DNA from: Chloroflexota bacterium
GTDB lineage: Bacteria > Chloroflexota > Anaerolineae > UBA7937 > B3-Chlor
Assembly: GCA_030603665.1 (NCBI GenBank)
Contig: JAUVXJ010000011.1
Span: forward strand, 62,001-126,000
Direction of reading: 5' to 3'
Length of the DNA stretch: 64,000 nt
Both the position numbers and the translations under genes were made by a program. This document shows, piece by piece, positions 27,070-35,283 of this stretch. A model generated the notes under the pieces. The model ran no database searches. It was not told where the DNA came from and saw only the letters and a program-made list of their open reading frames with translations. How positions within the stretch are numbered: the first letter of the stretch is position 1; each line of letters begins with the position of its first letter.

Positions 27070-29436
27070 TCAATCTCCATCAGCAGTGTACGACTCACCA
27101 CACGGCAGAGTGAAGTACATCGTGGTCCCCTTGGCCACTTCACTCTCCGCCCAAATCCTCCCTCCGTGACTCTGCACAATCGTGCGTGAGACTGGAAGCC
27201 CCAACCCTGTGCCTCGTACTTTGTCACCAAGGGGCGACTTGACGCGGAAAAACTTCTCGAACAACCTGTTGAGGTGTTCAGGGGCGATGCCAACGCCGTT
27301 ATCGGCCACGCTGAGAATCACCTCGTCACCCGCTGCCTGGCCTCTAACCACCACGAGACCGCCGTCCGGCGAGTACTTCACCGCGTTGTCCAAAAGATTG
27401 CGCAGCACCTGCTCTAGACGGCGACGATCAGCGTCCACGATGGGAAAGCCCGAGGGGAAGCTGATTACAAAACGGTGCTTGGCAGTGCGCCGAGTCATCT
27501 CGTCGACGAGCTCTTCCACCAGGCGAGGGATCAACACTGGTTCCTTGTCCACTACCAGCAAACCGGCATCAATGACGGACGATTCCAGCAGGTCTTGGAC
27601 CATGGCCTTCAAGTCGCTGGCCTCTTCCTCAATGATCCGTAGTTGCTCCGCTCGGGCATCTTCATCCCACTGGACGTCTTCCAGCAAGAGCGCAGAGGCA
27701 TAGCCTTGGATCGAGGTCAGCGGAGTGCGCATGTCATGTGCCAGCGCAGCGATCAGCTCGGACTTCAAACGATCCGCCTCGTCCGCAGCCCGAGCCTGCT
27801 CCGTCTTCTGCAGGAGCCGAATCTGGTTCACGTTAATGACTATCAATTCGGCAAGGGCTTGCAGGAACGGAAGATTGGCGGCTGAGAGTCTCGGCTCGCT
27901 GCGGAAGGTCTCCAAGGTCAAGACGCCTATCTTCTCATCCCGATACAACAGAGGGACGCCAATCGCGCTGCTGGGATGGTCTAACCCCCTTGAGGCCTCC
28001 GTGAAATGTGCACGGTTGTGAGAAGTCATGTTGACCATGGCCATGGCCGACTCCTCCGGAGAGGCCCAAACTCCCGGCTCCCCAGACTCGAACACCTTCC
28101 CCGAGATGGACTCCCCGACGCGCAATATCGTCCTCTGCAAACTGGCCAGCTCATAGCCGAAAGCAGACGCAATCACCAACATCTCTGTGCCGCTATCGAA
28201 CAGGAGAAGGACGCCAGCATCAGCGGGCTGCAAGCTCTCTCCCAATGTGTCCTCTATCGCGGGGAGCAATCCCTCCACGTTGACCACCGAAGCCAGGGCT
28301 TTGGACACCTTGAAGAGAGTTGACACCTCTCGTACGTGGCGCCGGTTCTCGCGCTCGATGGCGTCCCGCGAAAGGTACTGCGCGATCTGCTCCGAAATTC
28401 CACGAAGAAGATGGGTCTCCTCCTGAAGAAAGCGCCACTTGTCGCCGAGATAGTAGACGCCAACAGAACCTACAATCTCGCCATTGACAGCCACCGGGAC
28501 CGCGAGAATCGACTTCACATCGGACTCAGCCCAGAGGGGGTCCACCCTGAAGATATCGTACTCTAAGACCACTCCTTCCTGCACCAGGGTTCTACCTAGT
28601 GCCCCTTCCCCGGCGACAATGCACAGCCGCTCAGCTGTGGCCTCGTCAACATTCTCCGACCAAGCCAGGTGCCTCCGACCTTCCACGGCACAGCAGATGA
28701 CTGCCACTGCCCTCTGATGCTGCATCGACGCGGGTAGCCTGCGGGCCACGAAAGACAGAAACGTCCCAACGTCTGGTGCCGACAAGGCTTCTCGGCTGAC
28801 GTCATACAGAATACTGAGTTCCTTGACCCGTTCACGGAGACGGAACTGCGAGCCGACCAGCTTCTCGTGGAGGAGCGTGTTCTCGATGACCACGCCCAGC
28901 TGACCAGCCATCGCGGAGAGGAGATCCAGGTCACCTGAGGTGAGTTGCCCAGATTGGGCACCGAACAGACTCAAGACGCCCAGCTCCCTGCCTCTAGACT
29001 TTAGAGGGATGCCTGCGTAGCTTCGAAGCTGGTGCCTCTCAACCTCGGTCGGCGAGCAAAGGGAATGCGACGCCGTGTCTTCGATCACCTTGGGCTGCCC
29101 TGCCCTCGCGACCATTGCAGTGAGCGCGTGACCCATGTCGGTTTCACTGACTTCGCGAGACAGGTCCTCGACCACGCCTCCGAACGCCACAGCCTCCAAA
29201 TCCCCCGTATCTTCGTCGGTCACGGAGATATAGGCGATTTCAACTCCCAGGACGTCCGATATCCTGTCCAGTACAAGGTCGAGAGCCTCCGTCAAGTCGG
29301 TGGCCTCGCTCGCAATCCGGCCGAGTTCCTCCATGGCGGTGCGCTCTCGATGCCCCATCTCGGGCCGGGACTCCCTCACATCCACCGTTCCGGCGGACAC
29401 GACTGAACGACCTCCTGACGTGTCATCCCGCTGCAT
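27070..29436 (-). CDS. GAF-domain sensor histidine kinase
   Basis: Start ATG at 29436, because the upstream promoter lies inside the longer open frame; this gives 788 residues. Three GAF-like domains (about 35-180, 215-365 and 385-545) precede a HisKA domain with the phospho-acceptor His567 in ALAHDMRTPL and a HATPase domain with NLLDNAVKYSP, DNGVGIAP and GTGLGLPV. There is no membrane segment, so it senses a cytoplasmic signal; the GAF ligand is unknown. The likely partner is the OmpR regulator at 24987. Confidence 0.9.
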   Translation of the reverse strand: MQRDDTSGGRSVVSAGTVDVRESRPEMGHRERTAMEELGRIASEATDLTEALDLVLDRISDVLGVEIAYISVTDEDTGDLEAVAFGGVVEDLSREVSETDMGHALTAMVARAGQPKVIEDTASHSLCSPTEVERHQLRSYAGIPLKSRGRELGVLSLFGAQSGQLTSGDLDLLSAMAGQLGVVIENTLLHEKLVGSQFRLRERVKELSILYDVSREALSAPDVGTFLSFVARRLPASMQHQRAVAVICCAVEGRRHLAWSENVDEATAERLCIVAGEGALGRTLVQEGVVLEYDIFRVDPLWAESDVKSILAVPVAVNGEIVGSVGVYYLGDKWRFLQEETHLLRGISEQIAQYLSRDAIERENRRHVREVSTLFKVSKALASVVNVEGLLPAIEDTLGESLQPADAGVLLLFDSGTEMLVIASAFGYELASLQRTILRVGESISGKVFESGEPGVWASPEESAMAMVNMTSHNRAHFTEASRGLDHPSSAIGVPLLYRDEKIGVLTLETFRSEPRLSAANLPFLQALAELIVINVNQIRLLQKTEQARAADEADRLKSELIAALAHDMRTPLTSIQGYASALLLEDVQWDEDARAEQLRIIEEEASDLKAMVQDLLESSVIDAGLLVVDKEPVLIPRLVEELVDEMTRRTAKHRFVISFPSGFPIVDADRRRLEQVLRNLLDNAVKYSPDGGLVVVRGQAAGDEVILSVADNGVGIAPEHLNRLFEKFFRVKSPLGDKVRGTGLGLPVSRTIVQSHGGRIWAESEVAKGTTMYFTLPCGESYTADGD

Positions 29437-29461
29437 CTCCACTCCGCAGAAAATGCAACGG

Positions 29462-29490
29462 ATAATACCACAGGCGTATTCCAATGTCAA
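29462..29490 (-). promoter_or_regulatory. Promoter of the histidine kinase
   Basis: Minus strand TTGACA (29490-29485) and TATTAT (29467-29462), 17 bases apart. The start near 29455 fixes the kinase ATG at 29436 or later. Confidence 0.7.
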
Positions 29491-29516
29491 GCAGCAGCCT
29501 ATCAACCGGCGCAAAG

Positions 29517-29545
29517 TTGCAGGGAGGGCGCAGATCGCGTATGAT
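29517..29545 (+). promoter_or_regulatory. Divergent promoter of a small membrane protein
   Basis: TTGCAG (29517-29522) and TATGAT (29540-29545), 17 bases apart; back to back with the kinase promoter. Confidence 0.5.
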
Positions 29546-29575
29546 CATTCTGCACGGAAGTAGGGAGGCATCATC

Positions 29576-29758
29576 TTGGCTCGCAGACGTACGCAAAAAC
29601 GACGACCTGCTGAGGTTCTTTTACTCATACTTAGCATCCTCATAGTGTTGAGCATGGTCATGGGCTATCTGCTCACTTCCTTGCCCACGCCTCCGCCACC
29701 CACTCCGACCCCAACGGCCGTCGTGTCGATTGTGGCTCCCGTTCTGATTGTGATCTAG
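29576..29758 (+). CDS. Small single-pass membrane protein
   Basis: A TTG start seven bases after GGGAGG gives 60 residues: a basic head (MARRRTQKRR), one hydrophobic helix (about 14-35), and a Pro/Thr-rich tail ending in a second hydrophobic stretch. A plausible promoter lies 30 bases upstream. No family is recognised. Basic head plus helix suggests insertion with the N-terminus inside. Confidence 0.55.
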   Translation: MARRRTQKRRPAEVLLLILSILIVLSMVMGYLLTSLPTPPPPTPTPTAVVSIVAPVLIVI

Positions 29759-29852
29759 CGGAGGCCAGATCAGTAGACGCCCACTCTACCCGCAATCTGA
29801 AAGGCCGTTGGTTGGCGAGCGTTGTGCGCCCGACAGACGCTGCTCGTGCGAC

Positions 29853-30053
29853 TTATGCGATGATGCTTGCTCCTTCGCGGGTCAGCGTGACCACGTGATC
29901 GGCGAAGGAACTAGACAACTTGAGGTGGCCGGCCGCCACAAAAGTGCGGTGCTCCCACAGCAAAAAGCCTGGGTGGGAGTAGACTTGCACACCCCCTATC
30001 CCTGGCTTTTGGCTGGCGATGGCCTCGAAGGCATTCTCCAGCGAGGCTTTCAC
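29853..30053 (-). CDS. Possible small protein downstream of ferredoxin
   Basis: A GTG 8 bases after the ferredoxin stop opens a 66-residue frame with mixed strands and helix (KASLENAFEAI...GGVQVYSH...HLKLSSSFADHVV). It has protein-like composition, but no strong ribosome site, and I recognise no family. It would be translated by coupling to the ferredoxin gene. It could also be chance. Confidence 0.35.
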   Translation of the reverse strand: MKASLENAFEAIASQKPGIGGVQVYSHPGFLLWEHRTFVAAGHLKLSSSFADHVVTLTREGASIIA

Positions 30054-30061
30054 GAATCTGT

Positions 30062-30331
30062 CTAGAAGAGCTTCGGCTCCTTGTCCGGATGCAGTTGCTT
30101 GAACTTCTCCACCAGTTGGTCCTGAGTCTCTTCGTGATCCGGATCGGGTGTACAAGCGTCCACCGGGCAAACTAGCGCACACTGTGATTCCTCAAAGAAG
30201 CCTACGCACTCTGAGCACTTGTTAGCCTCTATGACGTAGACATCGTCTCCTTCGCTGATGGCTTCGTTGGGGCACTCCTCCTCGCACGCTGCGCAGGCGA
30301 TGCACTCCTCCGGATCGATCCTATAGGCCAT
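30062..30331 (-). CDS. 2x[4Fe-4S] ferredoxin
   Basis: 89 residues from the ATG at 30331, which has AAAGGAGAG upstream. Two cluster motifs: CIACAACEEECPNEAI, and CSECVGFFEESQCALVCP with the enlarged spacing seen in YfhL/Allochromatium-type low-potential ferredoxins. A charged C-terminal helix follows. It could carry electrons for IorAB, the Hcr-like enzyme or the HdrA complex nearby; which one is not decided by the sequence. Confidence 0.9.
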   Translation of the reverse strand: MAYRIDPEECIACAACEEECPNEAISEGDDVYVIEANKCSECVGFFEESQCALVCPVDACTPDPDHEETQDQLVEKFKQLHPDKEPKLF

Positions 30332-30395
30332 TTCAAACTCTCCTTTCCATGATTTCTGCCTAGTCAATCCGCGCTCCTACTGAGCGCCAATCGTA

Positions 30396-30423
30396 ATTAT
30401 ACCCAACTCCGTTTCATTTGCAA
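30396..30423 (-). promoter_or_regulatory. Promoter of the ferredoxin gene
   Basis: Minus strand TTGCAA (30423-30418) and perfect TATAAT (30401-30396), 16 bases apart; start near 30389. Confidence 0.65.
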
Positions 30424-30834
30424 GTGACGCAGCACCACCGAACACTGTTGAATCTGCCCTCCATCCTACACTCAGCATGTACGACAAGCCTGGCGAAGCA
30501 TCGCCAAGAGTACTGCGGGAGGGAACTGGCCTTGGCATTGGTACCGCGATCATCGCTGCCTGCAACGAAGGCTCACCTGAGGCCAACTGACGCCCTGACG
30601 AGAGTCTCATCCCCTCACCCTGTGCCGGATGCGCATTCACTCCCATAGGCGGGACCATGGCTGCAAGCCGAGGTAGCTCTGTGCATTCGGTGGCCAAGTT
30701 GATCCGGCAAACCGGCCAAAGCGGCAGAGCCATCGCAGCATCCGTTCAGCAGCAGCTCCGTCACAGTACCACGCGCGGGGATGATGCCTGTCTGGCGTTT
30801 GGGCACAAGTCCTGAGCGGTGGCGATGGCTCCCT

Positions 30835-30863
30835 TTGCCGCCTCGTTTCTGTTACAGTATTAT
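30835..30863 (+). promoter_or_regulatory. Promoter of the second response regulator
   Basis: TTGCCG (30835-30840) and TATTAT (30858-30863), spacer 17. Start near 30870. Confidence 0.55.
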
Positions 30864-30904
30864 TAGACATGATAGCAAAGTGTTGCAGAGGCACAGCAGA
30901 ATAG

Positions 30905-31603
30905 GTGGAGAAGACTAAGATCCTGGTCGTAGATGACGATCCCGCACTGCTCCCCTTGATTGAGTACACCTTCACCAAGGAGGGCTATGAGGTGTACTGC
31001 GCTGGCGACGGGAAGCAAGCACTGCGGGAGTTCTTCGCGCACCACCCGGATCTCGTCATTCTGGACGTCATGATGCCTCGGATGGACGGTTGGGAGACCT
31101 GTCGCCGCATTCGAGAGGTGTCGGAAGCACCCATCATCATGCTGACGGCACGAGGGGAGGAGGAGGACATTGTGCGGGGCCTGGAGTACGGTGCCGACGA
31201 CTACCTCACCAAACCCTTCAGCATCAAGGTACTCCTAGCACATGCTCGGGCCGTGCTTCGCCGTGCGGCTCTACCTCCTCTCGGAGAAGAGGAGGCTACC
31301 ACCTACGCCGACGACTATCTCACAATGGATCTCAAGGAGCGACGCGTCACCGTCGATGGAGAACTCATCAAGCTCACGCCGACTGAATACCGTCTCCTAG
31401 CCTATCTAGTGCAGAACGCCGGGCGCTCCCTGACCTCCCGCGAAATACTCGAGAATGTCTGGGGATGGGAATACCAAGACGATGTGGACTACGTCCGGGT
31501 GTACGTCTGGCATCTGAGGCAGAAGCTGGAAGAAGACCCTAAGAACCCCCAATACATCCAGACCGAGACAGGCGTCGGGTATCGCTTCGAGGGCGCCAGC
31601 TAG
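30905..31603 (+). CDS. OmpR/PhoB-family response regulator (orphan)
   Basis: 232 residues. Receiver domain with Asp10-Asp12, phospho-acceptor Asp54 (VILDVMMPRMDG), TARG and LTKPF; winged helix with LTPTEYRLLAYLVQN and YVWHLRQKLE...GVGYRF. The start is a GTG without a strong ribosome site. No kinase gene adjoins it. It shares about half its residues by eye with the regulator at 24987, so cross-talk with the GAF kinase is possible. It converges on the catabolic island. Confidence 0.9.
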   Translation: MEKTKILVVDDDPALLPLIEYTFTKEGYEVYCAGDGKQALREFFAHHPDLVILDVMMPRMDGWETCRRIREVSEAPIIMLTARGEEEDIVRGLEYGADDYLTKPFSIKVLLAHARAVLRRAALPPLGEEEATTYADDYLTMDLKERRVTVDGELIKLTPTEYRLLAYLVQNAGRSLTSREILENVWGWEYQDDVDYVRVYVWHLRQKLEEDPKNPQYIQTETGVGYRFEGAS

Positions 31604-31648
31604 ACGCGGCGACTCAGCGCACAATCCTCAGCACTGGATGATTGCCCA

Positions 31649-31688
31649 GGTAGCCAGCCGCTCCGGACCGGTCCACCCGCTGGCTGCC
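31649..31688. terminator. Hairpin between convergent genes
   Basis: A 10-bp stem with one G-U pair (31649-31658 with 31679-31688) encloses a loop that itself contains the palindrome GGACCGGTCC. No U tract. It lies between the response regulator end and the end of the 23.7-kb minus-strand block. Confidence 0.4.
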
Positions 31689-31698
31689 GGCCGCGGCC

Positions 31699-32127
31699 TC
31701 AGCGGGCGATCCTGTCTTCTACGAAACTGACGATGCTGTCGAAATGAGTGCCAGTCCGGAAAACCACGGCCACGCCCAGCTTCTCCAGCTTCTCCACATC
31801 CCTGCGAGGCACGTTGCCTCCGACTATGACGAGCAGGTTCTCCAGGCCATTCTCCCTCAGCAGAGCCATCAGCTTCTCCGTGAGGGGCAGGTGTGCTCCC
31901 GAGAGTATGGAGAGGCCGAGCACATCCACATCCTCTTGCAGGGCAGCCTCCACTATCTGCTCCACCGTCTGGTGCAGGCCCGTGTATATGACCTCCATAC
32001 CAGCATCCCGCAGGGCGTGGGCTACGACCTTGGCTCCGCGATCGTGGCCATCAAGGCCGGGCTTGGCGATCAACACTCTAATCGGCTTCTTGCCCATTCT
32101 CTCCCTCGTCGTAGTCGAATTCGCCAT
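31699..32127 (-). CDS. B12-binding small subunit of an acyl-CoA mutase
   Basis: 142 residues. It carries the cobalamin-binding signature D-x-H-x-x-G (GLDGHDRGAKVV, His28), with GLSILSGAH and VIVGGNVP lining the corrin pocket. This is the C-terminal domain of methylmalonyl-CoA mutase as a separate protein. The catalytic barrel subunit is the gene at 52859, at the other end of the island. Two starts have good ribosome sites: ATG 32127 (used here) and ATG 32097. The gene overlaps the end of the epimerase-like gene by 50 or 20 bases respectively. Confidence 0.9.
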   Translation of the reverse strand: MANSTTTRERMGKKPIRVLIAKPGLDGHDRGAKVVAHALRDAGMEVIYTGLHQTVEQIVEAALQEDVDVLGLSILSGAHLPLTEKLMALLRENGLENLLVIVGGNVPRRDVEKLEKLGVAVVFRTGTHFDSIVSFVEDRIAR

Positions 32128-32521
32128 CCAACACCTCCGTCAGGACACCCGAAAGCTCCCTGGGAGAATGGATGAAAGCGTACCGGTTGCCCATGAGGCG
32201 GCGAGGGCGCTCGTCGATGGTGCTCACCCCCTTCGCCTTCAACTCACCCAAAGCAGCCTCGACGTCCTCCACTCTGTATGAGATGAGATAGAAACCTTCG
32301 CCGCGCTTCTCAAGGAATCTGGCCACCTCACTCTCGGCAGAAGTGGGCGCGATCAGCTCCAGAGCCACTCCCCCGATGTAGTAGCGAGCCACACGGATCA
32401 TCTCACTCCCAGACGAATAGATGCCGTGCAACTCCAATCCCAGATCTTCCTCGTACCTCTTGCGAGCTTCGTCCAGGTCCCGAACGGCGATGCACAGATG
32501 GTCTATCGCCTCGAGCTTCAT
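32078..32521 (-). CDS. Methylmalonyl-CoA-epimerase-like VOC protein
   Basis: 147 residues with two beta-alpha-beta-beta-beta vicinal-oxygen-chelate modules, closest by eye to methylmalonyl-CoA epimerase (IDHLCIAVRDLDEA, FLEKRGEG, LKAKGV). Of the four metal ligands of the family, His8 and Glu129 are kept, the Gln position reads Glu40, and the His of the usual GEGLHHIAF is lost (FYLIS). Activity as a standard epimerase is therefore uncertain. It shares a 4-base ATGA overlap with the preceding molybdenum subunit gene and overlaps the B12 subunit. Confidence 0.82.
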   Translation of the reverse strand: MKLEAIDHLCIAVRDLDEARKRYEEDLGLELHGIYSSGSEMIRVARYYIGGVALELIAPTSAESEVARFLEKRGEGFYLISYRVEDVEAALGELKAKGVSTIDERPRRLMGNRYAFIHSPRELSGVLTEVLDGEFDYDEGENGQEAD

Positions 32522-34797
32522 GATTCTGGATCCTTCTCCTCGAGGGCTTGAAGCACCTTGTCCGGAGTGATGGGAAACTCCTTGATCCAGACCCCCAGGG
32601 CATCATAGATAGCATTGCCTACAGCCTGGAACATGTTCATGGAACCAGCGAGGCCGGCCTCTTTGGCCCCAAAGGGTCCCTCTGGGTCCACAGTCTCTAC
32701 GATGATGGGTGTGATTTGTGGCATGTCCACGGACAGCGGCACTTTGTACTCCAACATGGTGGCATTCAGCATCTGCCCACCGTCCCAACTGTGCTCCTCT
32801 AGCAGGCTGGCACCCACACCGCCGGAGGCGACAGACCCCTCCAACTGTCCCTCCACCGCCATGGGATTGATGGCGAAGCCACAATCGTGCGCCCCTGTGA
32901 CGTTGGTCACCCTCACCTGGCCGGTCTCCGTATCCACCTCCACCTCAGCCACAACCGCCCCGAAGCTGAAGGTCCCAGCGTGCTGTCCCTTGGGGTTGCT
33001 AACCCACTCTCGACGCAGGTCGACCTTGGGCATGTATGAGCCCCGCCCTACCACGGGAGTATTGTCCAGGAGGGCCTTGCGTATCACCTTGCCCAGCCAG
33101 ACGTTCCACTCCGGTCTGTGCTTGACAAAGACCTGGCCATCCTTCAAATCCAGTTCGCCTGGAGTCGCGTCCAGCATGTCCGAGGCGATGTTCAGAATCT
33201 GCTCCCTGGCGTCTACAGCTGCTCCCCTGGCAGCGTTCCCGGAGACGAAGGTCGACGCTTGGGAATAGGCTCCCTGATCCAACGGCGTGATCTCTGAGTC
33301 AGAGGAGACTAGATTGATGTCCTCCATCTTCATGCCCAGCACGTCGGCAGCGATCTGAACAACCATACTCTCGTTGCCCTGACCGTTGTCCACGACCCCC
33401 GAGATGAGCGTGCATCCTCCGTCCTCATTGAACTTGAGCAGAGCCGCGGATCCACCCCGTATGCCCATGGGGAAGCCCACCATCATGCCGCTGGCGCCCA
33501 TGCCGATGCCCCTGCTGTAGGGCAGCTTGCCCCGCTTCTCCTTCCATCCCGACGTCTCAGTCGCCTTTTCAATCGCCTCCGTGAGACCGCAGCTGATGAT
33601 CCTGGAGCCTGTGACCTGCGTTTCGCCAGTTCTCAGAGCGTTCCTGAGGCGTATCTCCGCCGGATCGATGCTCAGCTCCTCGGCGATCATATCCAACTGC
33701 ATCCCCAGCCCACCCATGAACGACCTTCCGTGGCAGCGATACATGCCCCGGACGGGCTTGTTGGTGAACACTCGGTATCCATTGAAGCGGACATTGTGCA
33801 GACGATAGGTCTCTTCCCAGACCAGAAAGGGTACCGAGACTGCAATGGGCCCAGTGCTGCTGTAGGCGCCGCCATCCAGGACGACCTTCATCTCGTTGGC
33901 AAGAAAGCGCCCGTCCTCGGTCACGCCGGTCTTCAGATCAACCACCATGGAGTGCGCCTGCCGCACGCTGGTGAAACTCTCTTCTCTGGTGTACACCATC
34001 TTGACCGGCCGGCCAGCTTTGATGGCCAGAAGCGCGGCGATGAACTCGCCAGGGAAAATGTCCGAGCGCCCACCGAAGGCGCCACCTGTGGAGATCTTAC
34101 GCACCTTGACCTTCGCGAGGGGCATCTTCAACAGATTGGACAGAGCCTTGGCCTTGGTATGGGGAGATGCGTTGGGTGTCCAGATCTCCAGATTCCCGTT
34201 GCTGTCGTAGTTGACCAACACCGCATAGGGCTCAGTCTGACAGTACGTATACTCCGTGTCGGAAAAGCGATCCTCTCGAACTAAGTACGCCTCCTGGAAT
34301 GCCCGGTCCACGTCGCCGACTTCGATGGGCACGTGGATGTTGACGTTGTTCTCCACGTGGTCGTGTATCTGAGGTGCTCCTTCCTGCATGGCCTCCAGAG
34401 GATCGAATACGGCGGGCAGCACGTCGTACTCCACGTCGATCAAAGACAAGGCCTCCAGTGCGGTCTCCTCGTCCAATGCTGCCACTGCCGCCACATCCTC
34501 ACCAACGTAGCGGACCTTCTCAGCCGGCAGCAGCTCCTGATCGCGAGTGTAGCGGAACACACCCCACTTCACGCCAGCCGCATCCTTCCCGGTGACAACG
34601 GCCTTGACCCCCGGGAGCCTTTCCGCCTTGCTGGTGTCTATGTTCAGGATCCTCGCATGTGCGTGTGGGCTCCGCAGCACCTTTGCGTGCAGCATCCTGG
34701 GCAAGGTGAGATCTGCGGTATACCGGGCCTCACCAGTGGCTTTGGCTCGCGAATCGATCCTGACAACACGTTGGCCCACAAGCTCGCCTTCTGCCAT
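32518..34797 (-). CDS. Molybdopterin-binding large subunit, Hcr/xanthine dehydrogenase family
   Basis: 759 residues of the xanthine dehydrogenase/aldehyde oxidase large subunit type, binding Mo-molybdopterin cytosine dinucleotide. Motifs include GGAFGGRSDIFPGE, YRCHGRSFMGG in the active-site loop and VDNGQGNESMVVQ. Together with the 2Fe-2S gene and a FAD gene that has the Hcr-type [4Fe-4S] loop, it forms a three-gene set like 4-hydroxybenzoyl-CoA reductase. The C-terminal segment that normally carries the catalytic Glu (G-x-G-E) reads GAKEAGLAG, with Leu716 in place of Glu; the paralogue at 41001 keeps Glu. Its reaction is thus uncertain. GGGAGGGG precedes the ATG. Confidence 0.87.
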   Translation of the reverse strand: MAEGELVGQRVVRIDSRAKATGEARYTADLTLPRMLHAKVLRSPHAHARILNIDTSKAERLPGVKAVVTGKDAAGVKWGVFRYTRDQELLPAEKVRYVGEDVAAVAALDEETALEALSLIDVEYDVLPAVFDPLEAMQEGAPQIHDHVENNVNIHVPIEVGDVDRAFQEAYLVREDRFSDTEYTYCQTEPYAVLVNYDSNGNLEIWTPNASPHTKAKALSNLLKMPLAKVKVRKISTGGAFGGRSDIFPGEFIAALLAIKAGRPVKMVYTREESFTSVRQAHSMVVDLKTGVTEDGRFLANEMKVVLDGGAYSSTGPIAVSVPFLVWEETYRLHNVRFNGYRVFTNKPVRGMYRCHGRSFMGGLGMQLDMIAEELSIDPAEIRLRNALRTGETQVTGSRIISCGLTEAIEKATETSGWKEKRGKLPYSRGIGMGASGMMVGFPMGIRGGSAALLKFNEDGGCTLISGVVDNGQGNESMVVQIAADVLGMKMEDINLVSSDSEITPLDQGAYSQASTFVSGNAARGAAVDAREQILNIASDMLDATPGELDLKDGQVFVKHRPEWNVWLGKVIRKALLDNTPVVGRGSYMPKVDLRREWVSNPKGQHAGTFSFGAVVAEVEVDTETGQVRVTNVTGAHDCGFAINPMAVEGQLEGSVASGGVGASLLEEHSWDGGQMLNATMLEYKVPLSVDMPQITPIIVETVDPEGPFGAKEAGLAGSMNMFQAVGNAIYDALGVWIKEFPITPDKVLQALEEKDPES

Positions 34798-34812
34798 TGC
34801 GTATCCCCTCCC

Positions 34813-35280
34813 TTACAGAGCATCCGCCGCTGCCATGATCGCTTCGACGATCTTGGCATAGCCAGTGCAGCGACATACCACCCCAGAGATGGCACGCCTG
34901 ACCCCTTCCTCAGTCGGATGGGGGTTCTCGTCCAATAGGGCCTTGCCGGTCAAGATCATGCCAGGGCTGCAGAAACCGCATTGGATGGCCCCGTGTTCCA
35001 TGAAGGCCTCCTGCACAGGATGGAGTTCCGCCCCCTCTGCCAAACCTTCTATGGTCACGATCTCCTGACCCTGCACTTCCACCGCTAGAGTCAGGCACGA
35101 GCGCACCGGCTTCCCGTCCAGCAGCACCGTGCAAGTGCCACAGGCACCCTCGCCGCATCCCATCTTCGTCCCCGTCAACTCCAATCGGTCACGAAGCACC
35201 TCAACCAGGGTCTCATTGGGCGACACGACCACGTCGCGCTCCTCGCCGTTGACCTTCAACTGGATAAGCTGCCTCTCCAT
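34813..35280 (-). CDS. 2Fe-2S small subunit of molybdenum hydroxylase (Hcr-like)
   Basis: 155 residues, the CoxS/HcrC type with two [2Fe-2S] clusters. The plant-type motif is CGEGACGTCTVLLDGKPVRSC (broken here as CGEGACGTC and SC); the second cluster is CGFCSPGM and CRCTGY. It passes electrons between the FAD subunit and molybdenum. Its stop lies 15 bases before the large subunit start and its start 3 bases after the FAD subunit stop, so the order is FAD, Fe-S, Mo. Confidence 0.92.
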   Translation of the reverse strand: MERQLIQLKVNGEERDVVVSPNETLVEVLRDRLELTGTKMGCGEGACGTCTVLLDGKPVRSCLTLAVEVQGQEIVTIEGLAEGAELHPVQEAFMEHGAIQCGFCSPGMILTGKALLDENPHPTEEGVRRAISGVVCRCTGYAKIVEAIMAAADAL

Positions 35281-35283
35281 GGC

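Larger units (their letters stand above)
30332..30904. other. Divergent intergenic region, ferredoxin/response regulator
   Basis: About 570 bases. The ferredoxin promoter lies at one end and the response-regulator promoter at the other. The 400 bases between (30424-30834) hold only frames without ribosome sites or family likeness; I see no repeat, RNA gene or element remnant. Confidence 0.45.

Noticed and set aside
29437..29514. Upstream extension of the histidine kinase
   Set aside because: The segment contains the -35 and -10 boxes, so it is not transcribed as part of the message.
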